Shown here: positions 34,000-44,530 of the stretch, in pieces
How the letters are laid out: each line of letters starts with the position of its first letter
Position numbering within the stretch: position 1 is the stretch's first letter
Origin: an uncultured Collinsella sp.
Lineage (GTDB): Bacteria > Actinomycetota > Coriobacteriia > Coriobacteriales > Coriobacteriaceae
DNA length: 64,000 nt
Assembly (NCBI GenBank): GCA_958435945.1
Contig: CAUBIC010000001.1
Location: forward strand, 124,001 to 188,000
Direction: 5' to 3'
Translations under genes and position numbers: made by a program
Notes under the pieces: model-generated
Told to the model about the DNA's origin: nothing
The model's input: only the letters and a program-made list of their open reading frames with translations
Database searches by the model: none

Positions 34000-35856
34000 T
34001 TACGCCGCTTCGTCGAACTGCGAATTGTACAGATCGGCGTAGAAGCCGCCCAGGGCGAGCAGCTCGTCGTGCGTGCCCTTCTCGACGATGTCACCGTCGC
34101 GGATTACCAGAATCACGTCGGCGTTTCGGATCGTGGACAGGCGGTGCGCGATGACAAAGCTGGTACGGCCCTGCATCAGCGCATCCATGGCGCGCTGAAT
34201 AAGCTCCTCGGTACGGGTGTCGACGTTGGAAGTCGCCTCGTCCAAAATCAGCGCCGGACGGTCGGCCAGAATGGCGCGGGCGATGGTCACGAGCTGGCGC
34301 TGACCCTGCGAGAGGTTGGTGCCCTCTTCGTTGATCATAAAGTCGTAACCGCCGGCGAGCGTATGGATAAAGTGGTCGCAGCGTGCGGCGCGTGCAGCGG
34401 CTTCGACCTCGGCATCGCTCGCATCGGGACGTCCGTAGCGAATGTTCTCGCGAATGGTGCCGTTGAACAGCCACGTATCCTGCAACACCATGGCAAACTC
34501 GCCGCGCAGTGCCGCGCGGTCCCATTCGCGCACGTCGATACCCTCGACGCGCAGCGAGCCGCCGTCCACATCGTAGAAGCGCTGCAGCAGCTTGATGAGC
34601 GTGGTCTTGCCGGCGCCGGTGGGGCCGACGATGGCGATGGTCTGGCCGGGTTGCGCCTCGCAGCTAAAGTCGTGGATGATGGTCTTGTCGGGCGTGTAGC
34701 CAAACTTGACGTGATCAAACTCCACATGGCCGGGGCGCTTCTCGGGAATCTGCGCGTCGGCTTTCTGCTCCTCCTCGGGCGCGGCCAGGAACTCAAAGAC
34801 GCGCTCGGTGGCGGCGGCCATCGACTGCATCGTGTTGCTCACGTTGCCCAGCTGCTGCACGGGTTGCGTAAAGTTGCGAACGTACTGGATAAAGCTCTGG
34901 ATGTCGCCGGGCGTGGCATTGCCGGTCAGTGCGAGCTGCGCGCCCACCACGACGACGCCCACGTAGCCCATGTTGCCCACCAAGCTCATAAGCGGCATCA
35001 TCAGGCCCGACAGGAACTGCGAGCGCCAGCCACTAATAAAGAGGCGGTCGTTTTGACGGTCGAACTCCTCGATTGAGGCCTCGGCGCGGTCGAACACCTG
35101 AATGACGTTTTGGCCGGCAAAATCCTCCTCGATAATGCCGTTGACGGCACCCAGAACCTGCTGCTGCTCTCGGAAGTATGGCTGCGAGAAGTGAATCATT
35201 ACGGTCAGGATAATCGCGGCGGCCGGCAGCGTGAGCACGGTGACGCCGGTGAGCGGCAGGCTGATCGACAGCATCATGACGAGCACGCCGATAATCTGCG
35301 TCACCGACGTGATGAGCTGGGTCACGCTCTGGTTGAGCGACTGGCCGAGCGTATCGACGTCGTTGGTGATGCGACTGAGCACGTCGCCCTTGCTGTGTCC
35401 GTTAAAGTAGCTCATTGGAACGACAGCGATCTTGGCGGCGATCTCCTTGCGCATGCGATAGCAGATCTTTTGCGTGACGCCGGTCATGAGCCAGCCCTGG
35501 ATGAGGCTGCAAACAGAGCTTGCCAGATACAGGCAGAGCAAAAAGCCGAGCGTCTTGGCGATCCAGTCAAAGTCGACGTCGCCGGTGCCGTTGACCTTGG
35601 CAACCAGGCCTTCGAACAGTTTGGTGGTAACCTGGCCGAGCACCTTGGGCCCCACAATGTTAAAGATGACCGAGCACACGGCAAAGGCGACGGCAGCAAA
35701 CACGGCAATCTTGTGCTGGCCGATATAGCCGAGCAGCTGCCTCATGGTGCCTTTAAAGTCCTTGGCCTTTTCGCCGCGGCCCATGCCACCCATACGGCCC
35801 ATAGGACCGCGCCGGCGGGTGGGCTTGGGAATCTGAGTCTTGGTCTCGTCTGCCAT
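34000..35856 (-). CDS. ABC exporter subunit, canonical half (618 aa)
   Basis: This half-transporter has six membrane segments (about residues 45-345) and a C-terminal ATPase with Walker A GPTGAGKTT, signature LSQGQRQLV and Walker B ALILDEATSNVD, including the catalytic Glu. It starts at TAATG, overlapping the stop of the upstream ABC gene by one base, so the two form a heterodimer of the LmrCD/BmrCD/TM287-288 type. Substrates may be drugs or peptides; none can be named. It is the last gene of a three-gene operon. Confidence 0.92.
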   Translation of the reverse strand: MADETKTQIPKPTRRRGPMGRMGGMGRGEKAKDFKGTMRQLLGYIGQHKIAVFAAVAFAVCSVIFNIVGPKVLGQVTTKLFEGLVAKVNGTGDVDFDWIAKTLGFLLCLYLASSVCSLIQGWLMTGVTQKICYRMRKEIAAKIAVVPMSYFNGHSKGDVLSRITNDVDTLGQSLNQSVTQLITSVTQIIGVLVMMLSISLPLTGVTVLTLPAAAIILTVMIHFSQPYFREQQQVLGAVNGIIEEDFAGQNVIQVFDRAEASIEEFDRQNDRLFISGWRSQFLSGLMMPLMSLVGNMGYVGVVVVGAQLALTGNATPGDIQSFIQYVRNFTQPVQQLGNVSNTMQSMAAATERVFEFLAAPEEEQKADAQIPEKRPGHVEFDHVKFGYTPDKTIIHDFSCEAQPGQTIAIVGPTGAGKTTLIKLLQRFYDVDGGSLRVEGIDVREWDRAALRGEFAMVLQDTWLFNGTIRENIRYGRPDASDAEVEAAARAARCDHFIHTLAGGYDFMINEEGTNLSQGQRQLVTIARAILADRPALILDEATSNVDTRTEELIQRAMDALMQGRTSFVIAHRLSTIRNADVILVIRDGDIVEKGTHDELLALGGFYADLYNSQFDEAA

Positions 35857-38222
35857 TAGCGCTCGCCTCCTTCCGTGACGGCTGCAATTTCTTCTTGGGT
35901 AAGCCCCAGCTCCTCGGCGGAAAGCTGCGACTGTGCGATCTCCAGGTACGCCGGGCAGCTGTGCAGCAGCTCCTCGTGTGTGCCAGTGCCCACCACGTGG
36001 CCGTCGTCGAGCACGATAATCTGGTCGGCGTGCATGATGGTCGCGATGCGCTGGGCCACGACCACGAGTGCGGCGTCGGTAACGTTTTTGGCCAGCTCCT
36101 CGCGCAGGCGCGCGTCGGTCTTGTAGTCGAGGGCACTAAACGAGTCATCGAACACCACGACCTCGGGCTTTTTGGCCAACGCGCGGGCGATGGCCAGGCG
36201 CTGGCGCTGGCCGCCCGAGACATTGGATCCGCCCTGGCTGATGGGGGAGTCGTAGCCGCCCTCGCGCTCGGCGATAAAGTCCTCCGCCTGGGCGACGCGT
36301 GCCGCCTGGCGCATATCCTCGTCACTCACCATATCGCCGGCAAACTTGAGGTTGCTCTCGACGGTGCCCGAGAACAGGCGACCCTGCTGCGGGATATAAC
36401 CAATACGGCGGCGTAGCTCGGAAAGGGTCATGTCACGCACGTCGATGCCGTCGAGCGAAATGCTGCCGCCTGTGACGTCGTACAGGCGCGGAATCAGCTG
36501 CACGAGCGTGGACTTGCCCGAGCCCGTGGAGCCAATGATGCCGAGCATCTGACCGGCATGCGTGGTGAAGTTCACGCCGCTGATGACATCGGCGCGGGCA
36601 TCGGGATACTGGAAGCTCACGTCGCGGAAGGTGAGCTCACCGCGTGACGCGCTGGTCGCGGGCAGTTTGGGCGAGGAGGGGTCGTTGATGCTCGTGGGGC
36701 AGGTGATGACCTCTTCCACGCGCTCGGCTGCGACCTCGGCGCGGGGCAGGATGACCGAAACCATGGTGAGGATCATAAACGCCATGACGATCTGCATGGT
36801 GTAGGAGATAAACGCCATCATGTTGCCGACCTGCATCACGCCGTCGGACACGCCCTGCGCGCCAAACCAGACGATAAGCACGGTGATGCAATTCATGACC
36901 AGCATCATGAGCGGCATCATAAAGCTCATGGCGCGGTTGGTGTAGAGCTGCGTGGTCATCAGGTCGAGTGATGCCTTGTCAAAACGTTCGAGCTCATGCT
37001 CCTCGCGGTTGAACGAGCGGATGGGCATAAGGCCGTCGAGCAGCTCACGGGCGGTAAGGTTCACGCGGTCAACAAAGCTCTGCATCTTTTTGAACTTGGG
37101 CATGGTGAGGCCCATGAGCACGCCGACGACAGCCGAAACCGCGATGATGGCCACAGCGATGGTCCACTCCAGGCCGGTATGGTTGGCCAGGACGCGCATG
37201 ACGGCGACGATGCCCATGACGGGAGCCATCAGGCACATGCGGATAAACAGGGTTGCGGCCATCTGAATCTGCTGAATGTCGTTGGTGCAGCGGGTGATGA
37301 GCGAGGCCTGGCTAAACTTGCCCACCTCGGCCGGCGAGAAGTGCATAACCTTGTTGAAGGTCTCGCGGCGCAGGTCGCGGGCGATGGAGCAGGCGGTGCG
37401 CGAAGCCACGGCGCCGGTCAGGATGGTGGCGACCAGCGACACCAGACACAGACCAAACATCGTGGTCGCCATGCGGCCCAGGTAGGCGTTCTGCACGTCG
37501 GCGGGGTCGATGCCCTGTGCCTTGTACTCGTCCTGCACGTAGCTCACGGCGCGCTGGGTGACGATGGAGCCCGACATGGAGCCCATTTTGTCAGCCATTT
37601 CGTTGGCGCCCTCGACGAGCTTGCTTTGGTCTACCAGACCGCCCTCGACACCCAGGCGCAGGCTCTTCATGGTGATCTTACCGCCGTCGGCATCAATCTG
37701 CTTTTGCATGTTCTGCGCCGCTGCGGCCTTCTGCTGCATCTCGGCGAGCTGCTCGGGCGTCATCGCTGCCATTTGCTCGGGGGTGGGCATGGCCTGGGCA
37801 GCGTTGTTGTCTTTCTCGCTGGACGAGCCCATCACGTCGCCCATGGAGTTGGCGTCAATGCCCTGGTTGAGCGAAAGGACGACAGTTTCGGGCAGGCTCA
37901 TAATGTCGGCAATCTTGCCTCCATCGGCACGTTCTTCCTCGGTGCCCTTGTACGTTCGAATGCCGTTTTTGTCAGCCTTGCCAAACGCAGCCTCTACCGT
38001 CTTGGCGTCTTTGGTGCTCATAAAGAGCTCAAGGTCATCGAGCGATTCGGCGCGAATGGTGTCAGGCACGGGCGAGGCGATGCCGCCTTGCTGCACGCCC
38101 ACGTCGACGATGTCGCTCATATAGGTAGGCAGTGCCAGATCGGCGTTGCAGCTGATTACGATAAGTACGATAGCTGCGAACAGTGCCAGGATATGCTTTT
38201 TAAAGAGCTTGAGAATCCTCAC
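35856..38222 (-). CDS. ABC exporter subunit with degenerate ATP site (788 aa)
   Basis: This is the partner of the 618-residue subunit. The ATPase has Walker A GSTGSGKST, signature VSGGQRQRL and Walker B VVVFDDSFSALD, in which Asp replaces the catalytic Glu, the hallmark of the degenerate site in heterodimeric exporters. About 190 residues (about 40-230) are inserted after the first membrane segment, including an Ala/Gln/Met-rich stretch around EQLAEMQQKAAAAQNMQKQ, probably extracytoplasmic. The start is GTG, overlapping the marR stop by 4 nt. Confidence 0.92.
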   Translation of the reverse strand: MRILKLFKKHILALFAAIVLIVISCNADLALPTYMSDIVDVGVQQGGIASPVPDTIRAESLDDLELFMSTKDAKTVEAAFGKADKNGIRTYKGTEEERADGGKIADIMSLPETVVLSLNQGIDANSMGDVMGSSSEKDNNAAQAMPTPEQMAAMTPEQLAEMQQKAAAAQNMQKQIDADGGKITMKSLRLGVEGGLVDQSKLVEGANEMADKMGSMSGSIVTQRAVSYVQDEYKAQGIDPADVQNAYLGRMATTMFGLCLVSLVATILTGAVASRTACSIARDLRRETFNKVMHFSPAEVGKFSQASLITRCTNDIQQIQMAATLFIRMCLMAPVMGIVAVMRVLANHTGLEWTIAVAIIAVSAVVGVLMGLTMPKFKKMQSFVDRVNLTARELLDGLMPIRSFNREEHELERFDKASLDLMTTQLYTNRAMSFMMPLMMLVMNCITVLIVWFGAQGVSDGVMQVGNMMAFISYTMQIVMAFMILTMVSVILPRAEVAAERVEEVITCPTSINDPSSPKLPATSASRGELTFRDVSFQYPDARADVISGVNFTTHAGQMLGIIGSTGSGKSTLVQLIPRLYDVTGGSISLDGIDVRDMTLSELRRRIGYIPQQGRLFSGTVESNLKFAGDMVSDEDMRQAARVAQAEDFIAEREGGYDSPISQGGSNVSGGQRQRLAIARALAKKPEVVVFDDSFSALDYKTDARLREELAKNVTDAALVVVAQRIATIMHADQIIVLDDGHVVGTGTHEELLHSCPAYLEIAQSQLSAEELGLTQEEIAAVTEGGER

Positions 38223-38668
38223 TCGGCATCTCTCCTTTCTTGATTGCGGTCGATAATTTCGTTGGCACGTCTAAGAAGGCGCACCATCTCTTGGGTATCT
38301 GTTTCGCCGAGCTGCTCGAGGAAAGCCGCGGTGCGGTCCTCGAATTCCCGGCGTTTGATTTCGAGATCCTGGAATCCCTTGTCGGTCACTATGACGTGTA
38401 CGCGACGACGGTCAGTCTTTGAGTGCTCGCGCTCGACCCAGCCCTTGGCCTCGAGGGCGCGTAGGATATTGGCGATGCGGGCACTCGAGACCCAGGCGCG
38501 ATCAGCGAGTTCGCTCGGCGTGAGCGAACCGCCGGCGAGTATGAGGGCGCGCATGACGGCCATCTCGCCGCCGAGGGCTTTGTCCGCAAAACGCGAAATG
38601 CGCTGATGCATGCTGCCGAACTCGGAAAGGAGCTGACGCCCAAGTTCACGGAAATCGGTATCTTCCAC
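38219..38668 (-). CDS. MarR-family regulator of the ABC exporter
   Basis: This 149-residue winged-helix regulator has the MarR core (GGSLTPSELADRAWVSSARI then VEREHSKTDRRRVHV). It is first in the operon and overlaps the 788-residue ABC gene by 4 nt (GTGA), so repressor and pump are made together. GTG at 38668 is the likely start. An inverted repeat across the start codon could be its operator, implying autorepression relieved by a pump substrate. Confidence 0.92.
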   Translation of the reverse strand: MEDTDFRELGRQLLSEFGSMHQRISRFADKALGGEMAVMRALILAGGSLTPSELADRAWVSSARIANILRALEAKGWVEREHSKTDRRRVHVIVTDKGFQDLEIKRREFEDRTAAFLEQLGETDTQEMVRLLRRANEIIDRNQERRDAE

Positions 38669-38702
38669 CGAAAACCCCTAACACTAGAAACTATTTTCGG
38701 TG
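38666..38702. promoter_or_regulatory. Candidate MarR operator
   Basis: CACCGAAAA (38666-38674) and TTTTCGGTG (38694-38702) are perfect inverted repeats 19 bp apart. The first arm contains the GTG start codon of marR. Confidence 0.5.
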
Positions 38703-38881
38703 AAAGATGATACCCTTGCACGCGTACCCTATGCGGTAGATTTTGGGACATGTCTAGAAAACTACCTTTAGGCGACCTCCGTACACCGTCGGTGCCAGCA
38801 AAGTTAGGGGCAGATCGTTAGGCATGCCCTAAAGCCTACTCAGAGGCACTTTACCCTGCTAAAGCTGGCATAACAGCTAGA

Positions 38882-38942
38882 GTGAACGTCGTACAAAGGC
38901 AAGCAAAAATACCAAACAAATCGGTGAACGGTAGTTGTTCAC
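38882..38942 (+). promoter_or_regulatory. 9-mer sites in the pflB leader
   Basis: GTGAACGTC (38882-38890) and GTGAACGGT (38924-38932) are 42 bp apart, twice the usual 21. The second is followed by GTTCAC to give a GTGAAC/GTTCAC inverted repeat. TATGAT at about 38978 is a -10 candidate. The rest of the 549-bp gap up to 39217 holds no gene; the imperfect repeat TGCCAGC / GCTGGCA at 38792-38869 was noted. Confidence 0.45.
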
Positions 38943-39217
38943 GCTCTCATTTCCTGCGGGTTTGTAAAAAACGCCCTTATGATATAAAAAAAGAAACATA
39001 TAACAGCCCAGATGGAGAGGGTCGCTATGTTATCCTTCTCAAACGGGTGAAATCTTGGGTTTTGGGTTGTAGTTCCAAGGTGGACAAACGTTTTTCCTGC
39101 ACCAACGTGTGGTGAAGAACGGAAGAAGCCGGTAGTGCAAGCCGAACATTCAAGAATTCAATAAGCAGCGGTGTGAGAGAGCGCCGCATTACACGTAACT
39201 AGGAGCGTGGTTACACA

Positions 39218-41269
<2,052 letters not shown>

Positions 41270-41270
41270 C

Positions 41271-41331
41271 TATTGTTAGTGCTATACTAACAATAACGAT
41301 TACTGATTAGTGCGCCGGTTTCGGCCGGCGC
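41271..41331 (+). repeat. Two hairpins between the formate-lyase halves
   Basis: TATTGTTAGT-GCTAT-ACTAACAATA (41271-41295) is followed by GCGCCGG-TTTCGG-CCGGCGC (41312-41331). Neither has a T-run. They could set the ratio of large part to radical part by processing or partial termination. Confidence 0.6.
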
Positions 41332-41354
41332 CTATCGATCGAAGGAGACACATT

Positions 41355-41606
41355 ATGAAGGTTTCTGAAGTTTCCGAGACTCAGGCCGATAACCTGGTCC
41401 ACATGCTCGACGCTTACGCCGAGAAGGGTGGCCACCACCTGAACATCAACGTCTTCAACCGTGAGACGCTGCTCGACGCTCAGGCTCACCCCGAGAAGTA
41501 TCCGCAGCTGACCATCCGCGTTTCCGGCTACGCCGTGAACTTCCACACGCTCACCAAGGAGCAGCAGGACGAGGTCATTGCGCGTACCTTCCACGACAAG
41601 TTCTAA
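41355..41606 (+). CDS. grcA: Glycyl-radical domain of pyruvate formate-lyase as a separate protein
   Basis: This 83-residue protein matches the C-terminal 80 residues of PflB and the free GrcA/YfiD protein: GGHHLNINVFNRETLLDA, then YPQLTIRVSGYAVNFHTL, with the radical Gly58 in RVSGYA. It has its own ribosome site, GAAGGAG, 7 nt before ATG. Together with the 683-residue protein it restores a complete 766-residue enzyme. Unlike E. coli GrcA, a repair spare part, here it seems to be the essential second half, because the large protein has no radical domain. Confidence 0.95.
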   Translation: MKVSEVSETQADNLVHMLDAYAEKGGHHLNINVFNRETLLDAQAHPEKYPQLTIRVSGYAVNFHTLTKEQQDEVIARTFHDKF

Positions 41607-41634
41607 AGGGGTTTAACTCCTGCAGGATCGCCGG

Positions 41635-41755
41635 GCCGCTTTGGGTTACTTTCCAAAACGTCCTCGGACATGCAAAGAGGCTCCGCTGCGCGCGTTGCGC
41701 GGCGGGGCCTCTTTGCGTCCTGCGGGATGTTTTGGAAAATAACCCAAAAACGGCC
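41635..41755 (+). repeat. Nested-hairpin 3-prime element, copy B
   Basis: Outer arms (gene-side GGGTTACTTTCCAAAAC, far side GTTTTGGAAAATAACCC, one wobble) enclose GTCCTCGGACATG, an inner hairpin GCAAAGAGGCTCCGC and GTCCTGCGGGAT. It starts about 28 nt after the stop of the radical-domain gene. Confidence 0.85.
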
Positions 41756-41870
41756 AAGCGGGGTTCTTCGGAGTCACCCTTTAGGCGGAACTCTCCTAAT
41801 TATTTGGATGAGTCGTTTACTTACTTGTGCTGTTACCGTCTTCCCGCTGTTGTTGGGGTATGCTTTGTTC

Positions 41871-41890
41871 GTATGTAAACGTATGACATG
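41871..41890. promoter_or_regulatory. Operator before the sucrose-cluster LacI gene
   Basis: GTATGTAAACGTATGACATG resembles the AAACG-TTTGACAT sites at 43023-43057 and lies 19 nt before the ATG, suggesting autoregulation. Confidence 0.55.
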
Positions 41891-41908
41891 TTGATAGGGG
41901 AGGGTGCT

Positions 41909-42919
41909 ATGGCTCGCGAGGGCACTCGTTCTAAGGATTCTGCTAAGCCTGGCATCAAGGAAGTTGCAGCGGTGGCGGGGGTTTCGCCTACTACGGTATC
42001 TCGCGTGCTTAATAACCGCGGTTATATTAGCCAAGAGACCCGCGATAAGGTCCATGCCGCGATGGAGCGCATCAACTATACGCCCAACGATATCGCCCGT
42101 GCCATGCTCAACGGTCGCCTGAATCTTATCGGTATGATCGTTCCCTTTGTGAGCAGCCCGTTCCATGCTCAGGTTGTGCAGGCGGTCGAGCGCACGTTAG
42201 CGGAAAACGGCTTTAAGATGTTGCTGTGCAACAGCGCCAATCGACCCGATCTTGAGCGTTCCTATATTGACATGCTCCGCCGCAATATGGTCGACGGCGT
42301 CATCGTCAACTCCCTCAATATCGGTGCCGAGGCATATGCCGAGATGGGCTTGAGCCTGGTTGGCATCGACTGCGATCTTGGCGAGGGCTCTGTCCAGATT
42401 GCAAGTGACAGCTATGGCATTGGCGAGCTCGCCACGCGCTGTCTGATTGATGACGGCTGCAGGCGTATCCTGTGCCTGCGCAGCAATAGCCGCATGCGCA
42501 TGCCTGCCAATAAGCGTACCGATGCCTACCTCGATGTTGTTGAGCAGGCCGGCTTGTCCGCGCTTGTCCGTGAGGTTGAGTTCGTTAAGCCCGACGACGA
42601 AAAGGGCGCGGTCGTTGCGAAGATCCTCGATGAGAACCCCGATATTGACGGCATCTTTGCGGGAGACGATACGATGGCGGCCATCTGTCTCAACGTGATG
42701 AAGCAGCGCGGCTTGAGCGCTCCAGACGATATTAAGGTCGTGGGCGCGGATGGTGCCCGCCGAACTATGACGTTTATGCCTGACTTAACAACCGTACGTC
42801 AAGATATCGATCGCATCGGAGAGCTCGCGGCGCAATCCATCATCGCTCTTATTAACGGCGATAATCCCGAATCGAATATCAAGCTCCCCGTTGAACTCAT
42901 TGAGGGCAAAACCGCGTAG
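41909..42919 (+). CDS. LacI-family regulator of the fructoside cluster
   Basis: This 336-residue regulator has a LacI helix-turn-helix (GIKEVAAVAGVSPTTVSRVL) with Pro-Thr at the specificity positions and an effector domain closer to the CcpA/ScrR/RbsR style than the four lac/gal regulators. ATG at 41909 follows GGGGAGGG. It precedes and likely controls the GH32-PTS-GH32 cluster through TGAAAACG-TTTGACA sites, which resemble ScrR/CcpA boxes. The effector is perhaps fructose or sucrose-6-phosphate, not determined. Confidence 0.92.
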   Translation: MAREGTRSKDSAKPGIKEVAAVAGVSPTTVSRVLNNRGYISQETRDKVHAAMERINYTPNDIARAMLNGRLNLIGMIVPFVSSPFHAQVVQAVERTLAENGFKMLLCNSANRPDLERSYIDMLRRNMVDGVIVNSLNIGAEAYAEMGLSLVGIDCDLGEGSVQIASDSYGIGELATRCLIDDGCRRILCLRSNSRMRMPANKRTDAYLDVVEQAGLSALVREVEFVKPDDEKGAVVAKILDENPDIDGIFAGDDTMAAICLNVMKQRGLSAPDDIKVVGADGARRTMTFMPDLTTVRQDIDRIGELAAQSIIALINGDNPESNIKLPVELIEGKTA

Positions 42920-42959
42920 TTCATCCCGTGCCAAAAGAATTCCTCAAACGCCTCTGATG

Positions 42960-42989
42960 ACCGTTCACCGGCATATGTCAACCGTTTGC
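42960..42989 (+). promoter_or_regulatory. Tandem 9-mer activator-like site before the GH32 gene
   Basis: ACCGTTCAC (42960-42968) and ACCGTTTGC (42981-42989) have a 21-bp period and are oriented toward the downstream operon, as at lacF. Confidence 0.65.
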
Positions 42990-43022
42990 CGACGACTGGA
43001 ACTGCGAAAAGACGTATTGGTG

Positions 43023-43057
43023 TGAAAACGTTTGACATATGAAAACGATTGACATAT
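43023..43057. promoter_or_regulatory. Two direct-repeat operators of the fructoside cluster
   Basis: TGAAAACGTTTGACATAT (43023-43040) and TGAAAACGATTGACATAT (43040-43057) lie directly before the first GH32 gene. A reversed site, CATATGTCAACCGTTTG, overlaps the tandem 9-mers at about 42973. Confidence 0.75.
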
Positions 43058-43102
43058 CTTGCCATTGTACCGAGTTAGTATGTCGTGGAAAGGAAGTCTC
43101 GG

Positions 43103-44485
43103 ATGCACAAGGTGTATTACCAGCCTGAGGGAATTTGGGTAGGCGACATCATGCCGTACGGCGAGGACGGCACGTTCTATCTCTATCATCAGCGTGACAC
43201 GCGTAACCCCGAACCTTTCGGAGAGCCGTTTGGCTGGGCACTCGCTACGACCAAGGATTTCGTCAACTACAAGGACTTTGGCGAGAGCCTTGAGCGCGGC
43301 GGCGACGAGGAAGTCGACCAGTACATTTATGCCGGAACGGTGTTTAAGGTGGGCGACAAGTACCATGCGCTCTACACTGGTTGCAATCGCGATAAGGTCC
43401 GCGCACGTTTGATGAAGCAGGTTCTTCTTCACGCAACGAGCGACGACGCCGTCAAGTGGGAGAAGAACATCGCCGAGACGCTGCTTCCGCCCCAGGAGGG
43501 TTACGATGACCGCAACTGGCGCGATCCCTTTGTGCTTTGGGATGAGGAGAACGAAGAGTACATGCTCATCCTCGGCACGCGTGTGGGCGAGGACAAGCGT
43601 CTGATGACCGGCCGCCTGGTCAAGTTCACCTCCAAGGATCTGACCAACTGGGAGTTCCAGGGCGACTGGTGGAACCCGGGCCTGTACACCATGTTTGAGA
43701 TGCCTGATCTCTTTAAGATGGGCGACTGGTGGTACCTCGTCTTTTCCGAGTACAGCGACGGCAACAAGACCCGTTACCGCATGTCCAAGTCCATCAACGG
43801 TCCTTGGATTACCCCCGCTGACGACTCCTTCGACGGCCGCGCGTACTACGCCGCTCGCACCGCATTCGATGGCGAGCGTCGCGTTCTCTTTGGTTGGGTT
43901 CCTACGCGTGACGAGGGCGGCGACCCCAGCTCTTACCTATGGGGTGGCACCTTTATGCCCCTCGAGATCGTTCAGCGTGCCGACGGAACGCTCGGCACCA
44001 AGCTCCCCGACAGCATGCTTGGCGCCTTTGGCGAGGCTAAGGCAGTCGAGACCTTTGAGCTTTCCTGCGAGTCGGGCAAGGTCGAGCAGGTGCTCGCCGC
44101 GGATGCCGGCTCCACCTACTTGCTCGATGCCGACATTGAGCTCGGCGGTAACGCTGCCGGCTTCTCGGTCAAGTTCGCCGAGGACGCCGAGACCGGTCTT
44201 GCCTATGAGTTCCGCGCCAACCTGCGCGAGGGCAAGCTCGAGTTCACGCCGGCTCCCCAGTACCCGTGGTTCCAGGTCAACAACATGGGCCTCGAGCGTC
44301 CGTTGTTCTTTAAGGGCGAGGGCACTCACCATGTGCGTCTGGTCGTCGACGACGACATCGCGACCATCTTTGTCGATGATGTTGCGCTCAACGCTCGCTT
44401 CTGCAACAAGCAGGGCCAGGGTGTGGCGCTTACCGTCACCGACGGTGCGCTCAAGTGCGCAAACGCAACGATCGCGTCTCTGTAG
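43103..44485 (+). CDS. GH32-like fructosidase, divergent
   Basis: This 460-residue protein is predicted to act on beta-fructosides. The usual WLNDPNG nucleophile motif is replaced by WVGDIMPYGEDG, but its Asp remains. NWRDPFVL supplies the transition-state Asp, and FEMPDLF (for ECPD) keeps the acid/base Glu. A C-terminal beta-sandwich follows from about residue 330. No signal peptide, so it acts inside the cell, presumably on a PTS product. GGAAAGGAAG precedes ATG 43103. Substrate may differ from sucrose-6-phosphate, as a canonical enzyme is encoded two genes later. Confidence 0.88.
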   Translation: MHKVYYQPEGIWVGDIMPYGEDGTFYLYHQRDTRNPEPFGEPFGWALATTKDFVNYKDFGESLERGGDEEVDQYIYAGTVFKVGDKYHALYTGCNRDKVRARLMKQVLLHATSDDAVKWEKNIAETLLPPQEGYDDRNWRDPFVLWDEENEEYMLILGTRVGEDKRLMTGRLVKFTSKDLTNWEFQGDWWNPGLYTMFEMPDLFKMGDWWYLVFSEYSDGNKTRYRMSKSINGPWITPADDSFDGRAYYAARTAFDGERRVLFGWVPTRDEGGDPSSYLWGGTFMPLEIVQRADGTLGTKLPDSMLGAFGEAKAVETFELSCESGKVEQVLAADAGSTYLLDADIELGGNAAGFSVKFAEDAETGLAYEFRANLREGKLEFTPAPQYPWFQVNNMGLERPLFFKGEGTHHVRLVVDDDIATIFVDDVALNARFCNKQGQGVALTVTDGALKCANATIASL

Positions 44486-44530
44486 CGGCAACGAACCGTT
44501 TTATGATTTAGAAAAGGAATGGAGAGGAAC

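Noticed and set aside
33459..34154. Short plus-strand frames (127, 73 and 99 codons) between DAHP synthase and the ABC gene.
   Set aside because: They run through inverted repeats and the terminator of the ABC operon, with no domain or ribosome site.
38669..39217. A riboswitch in the long pflB leader.
   Set aside because: No known aptamer core or leader terminator could be recognised. The leader may still be regulatory, but nothing specific is supported.
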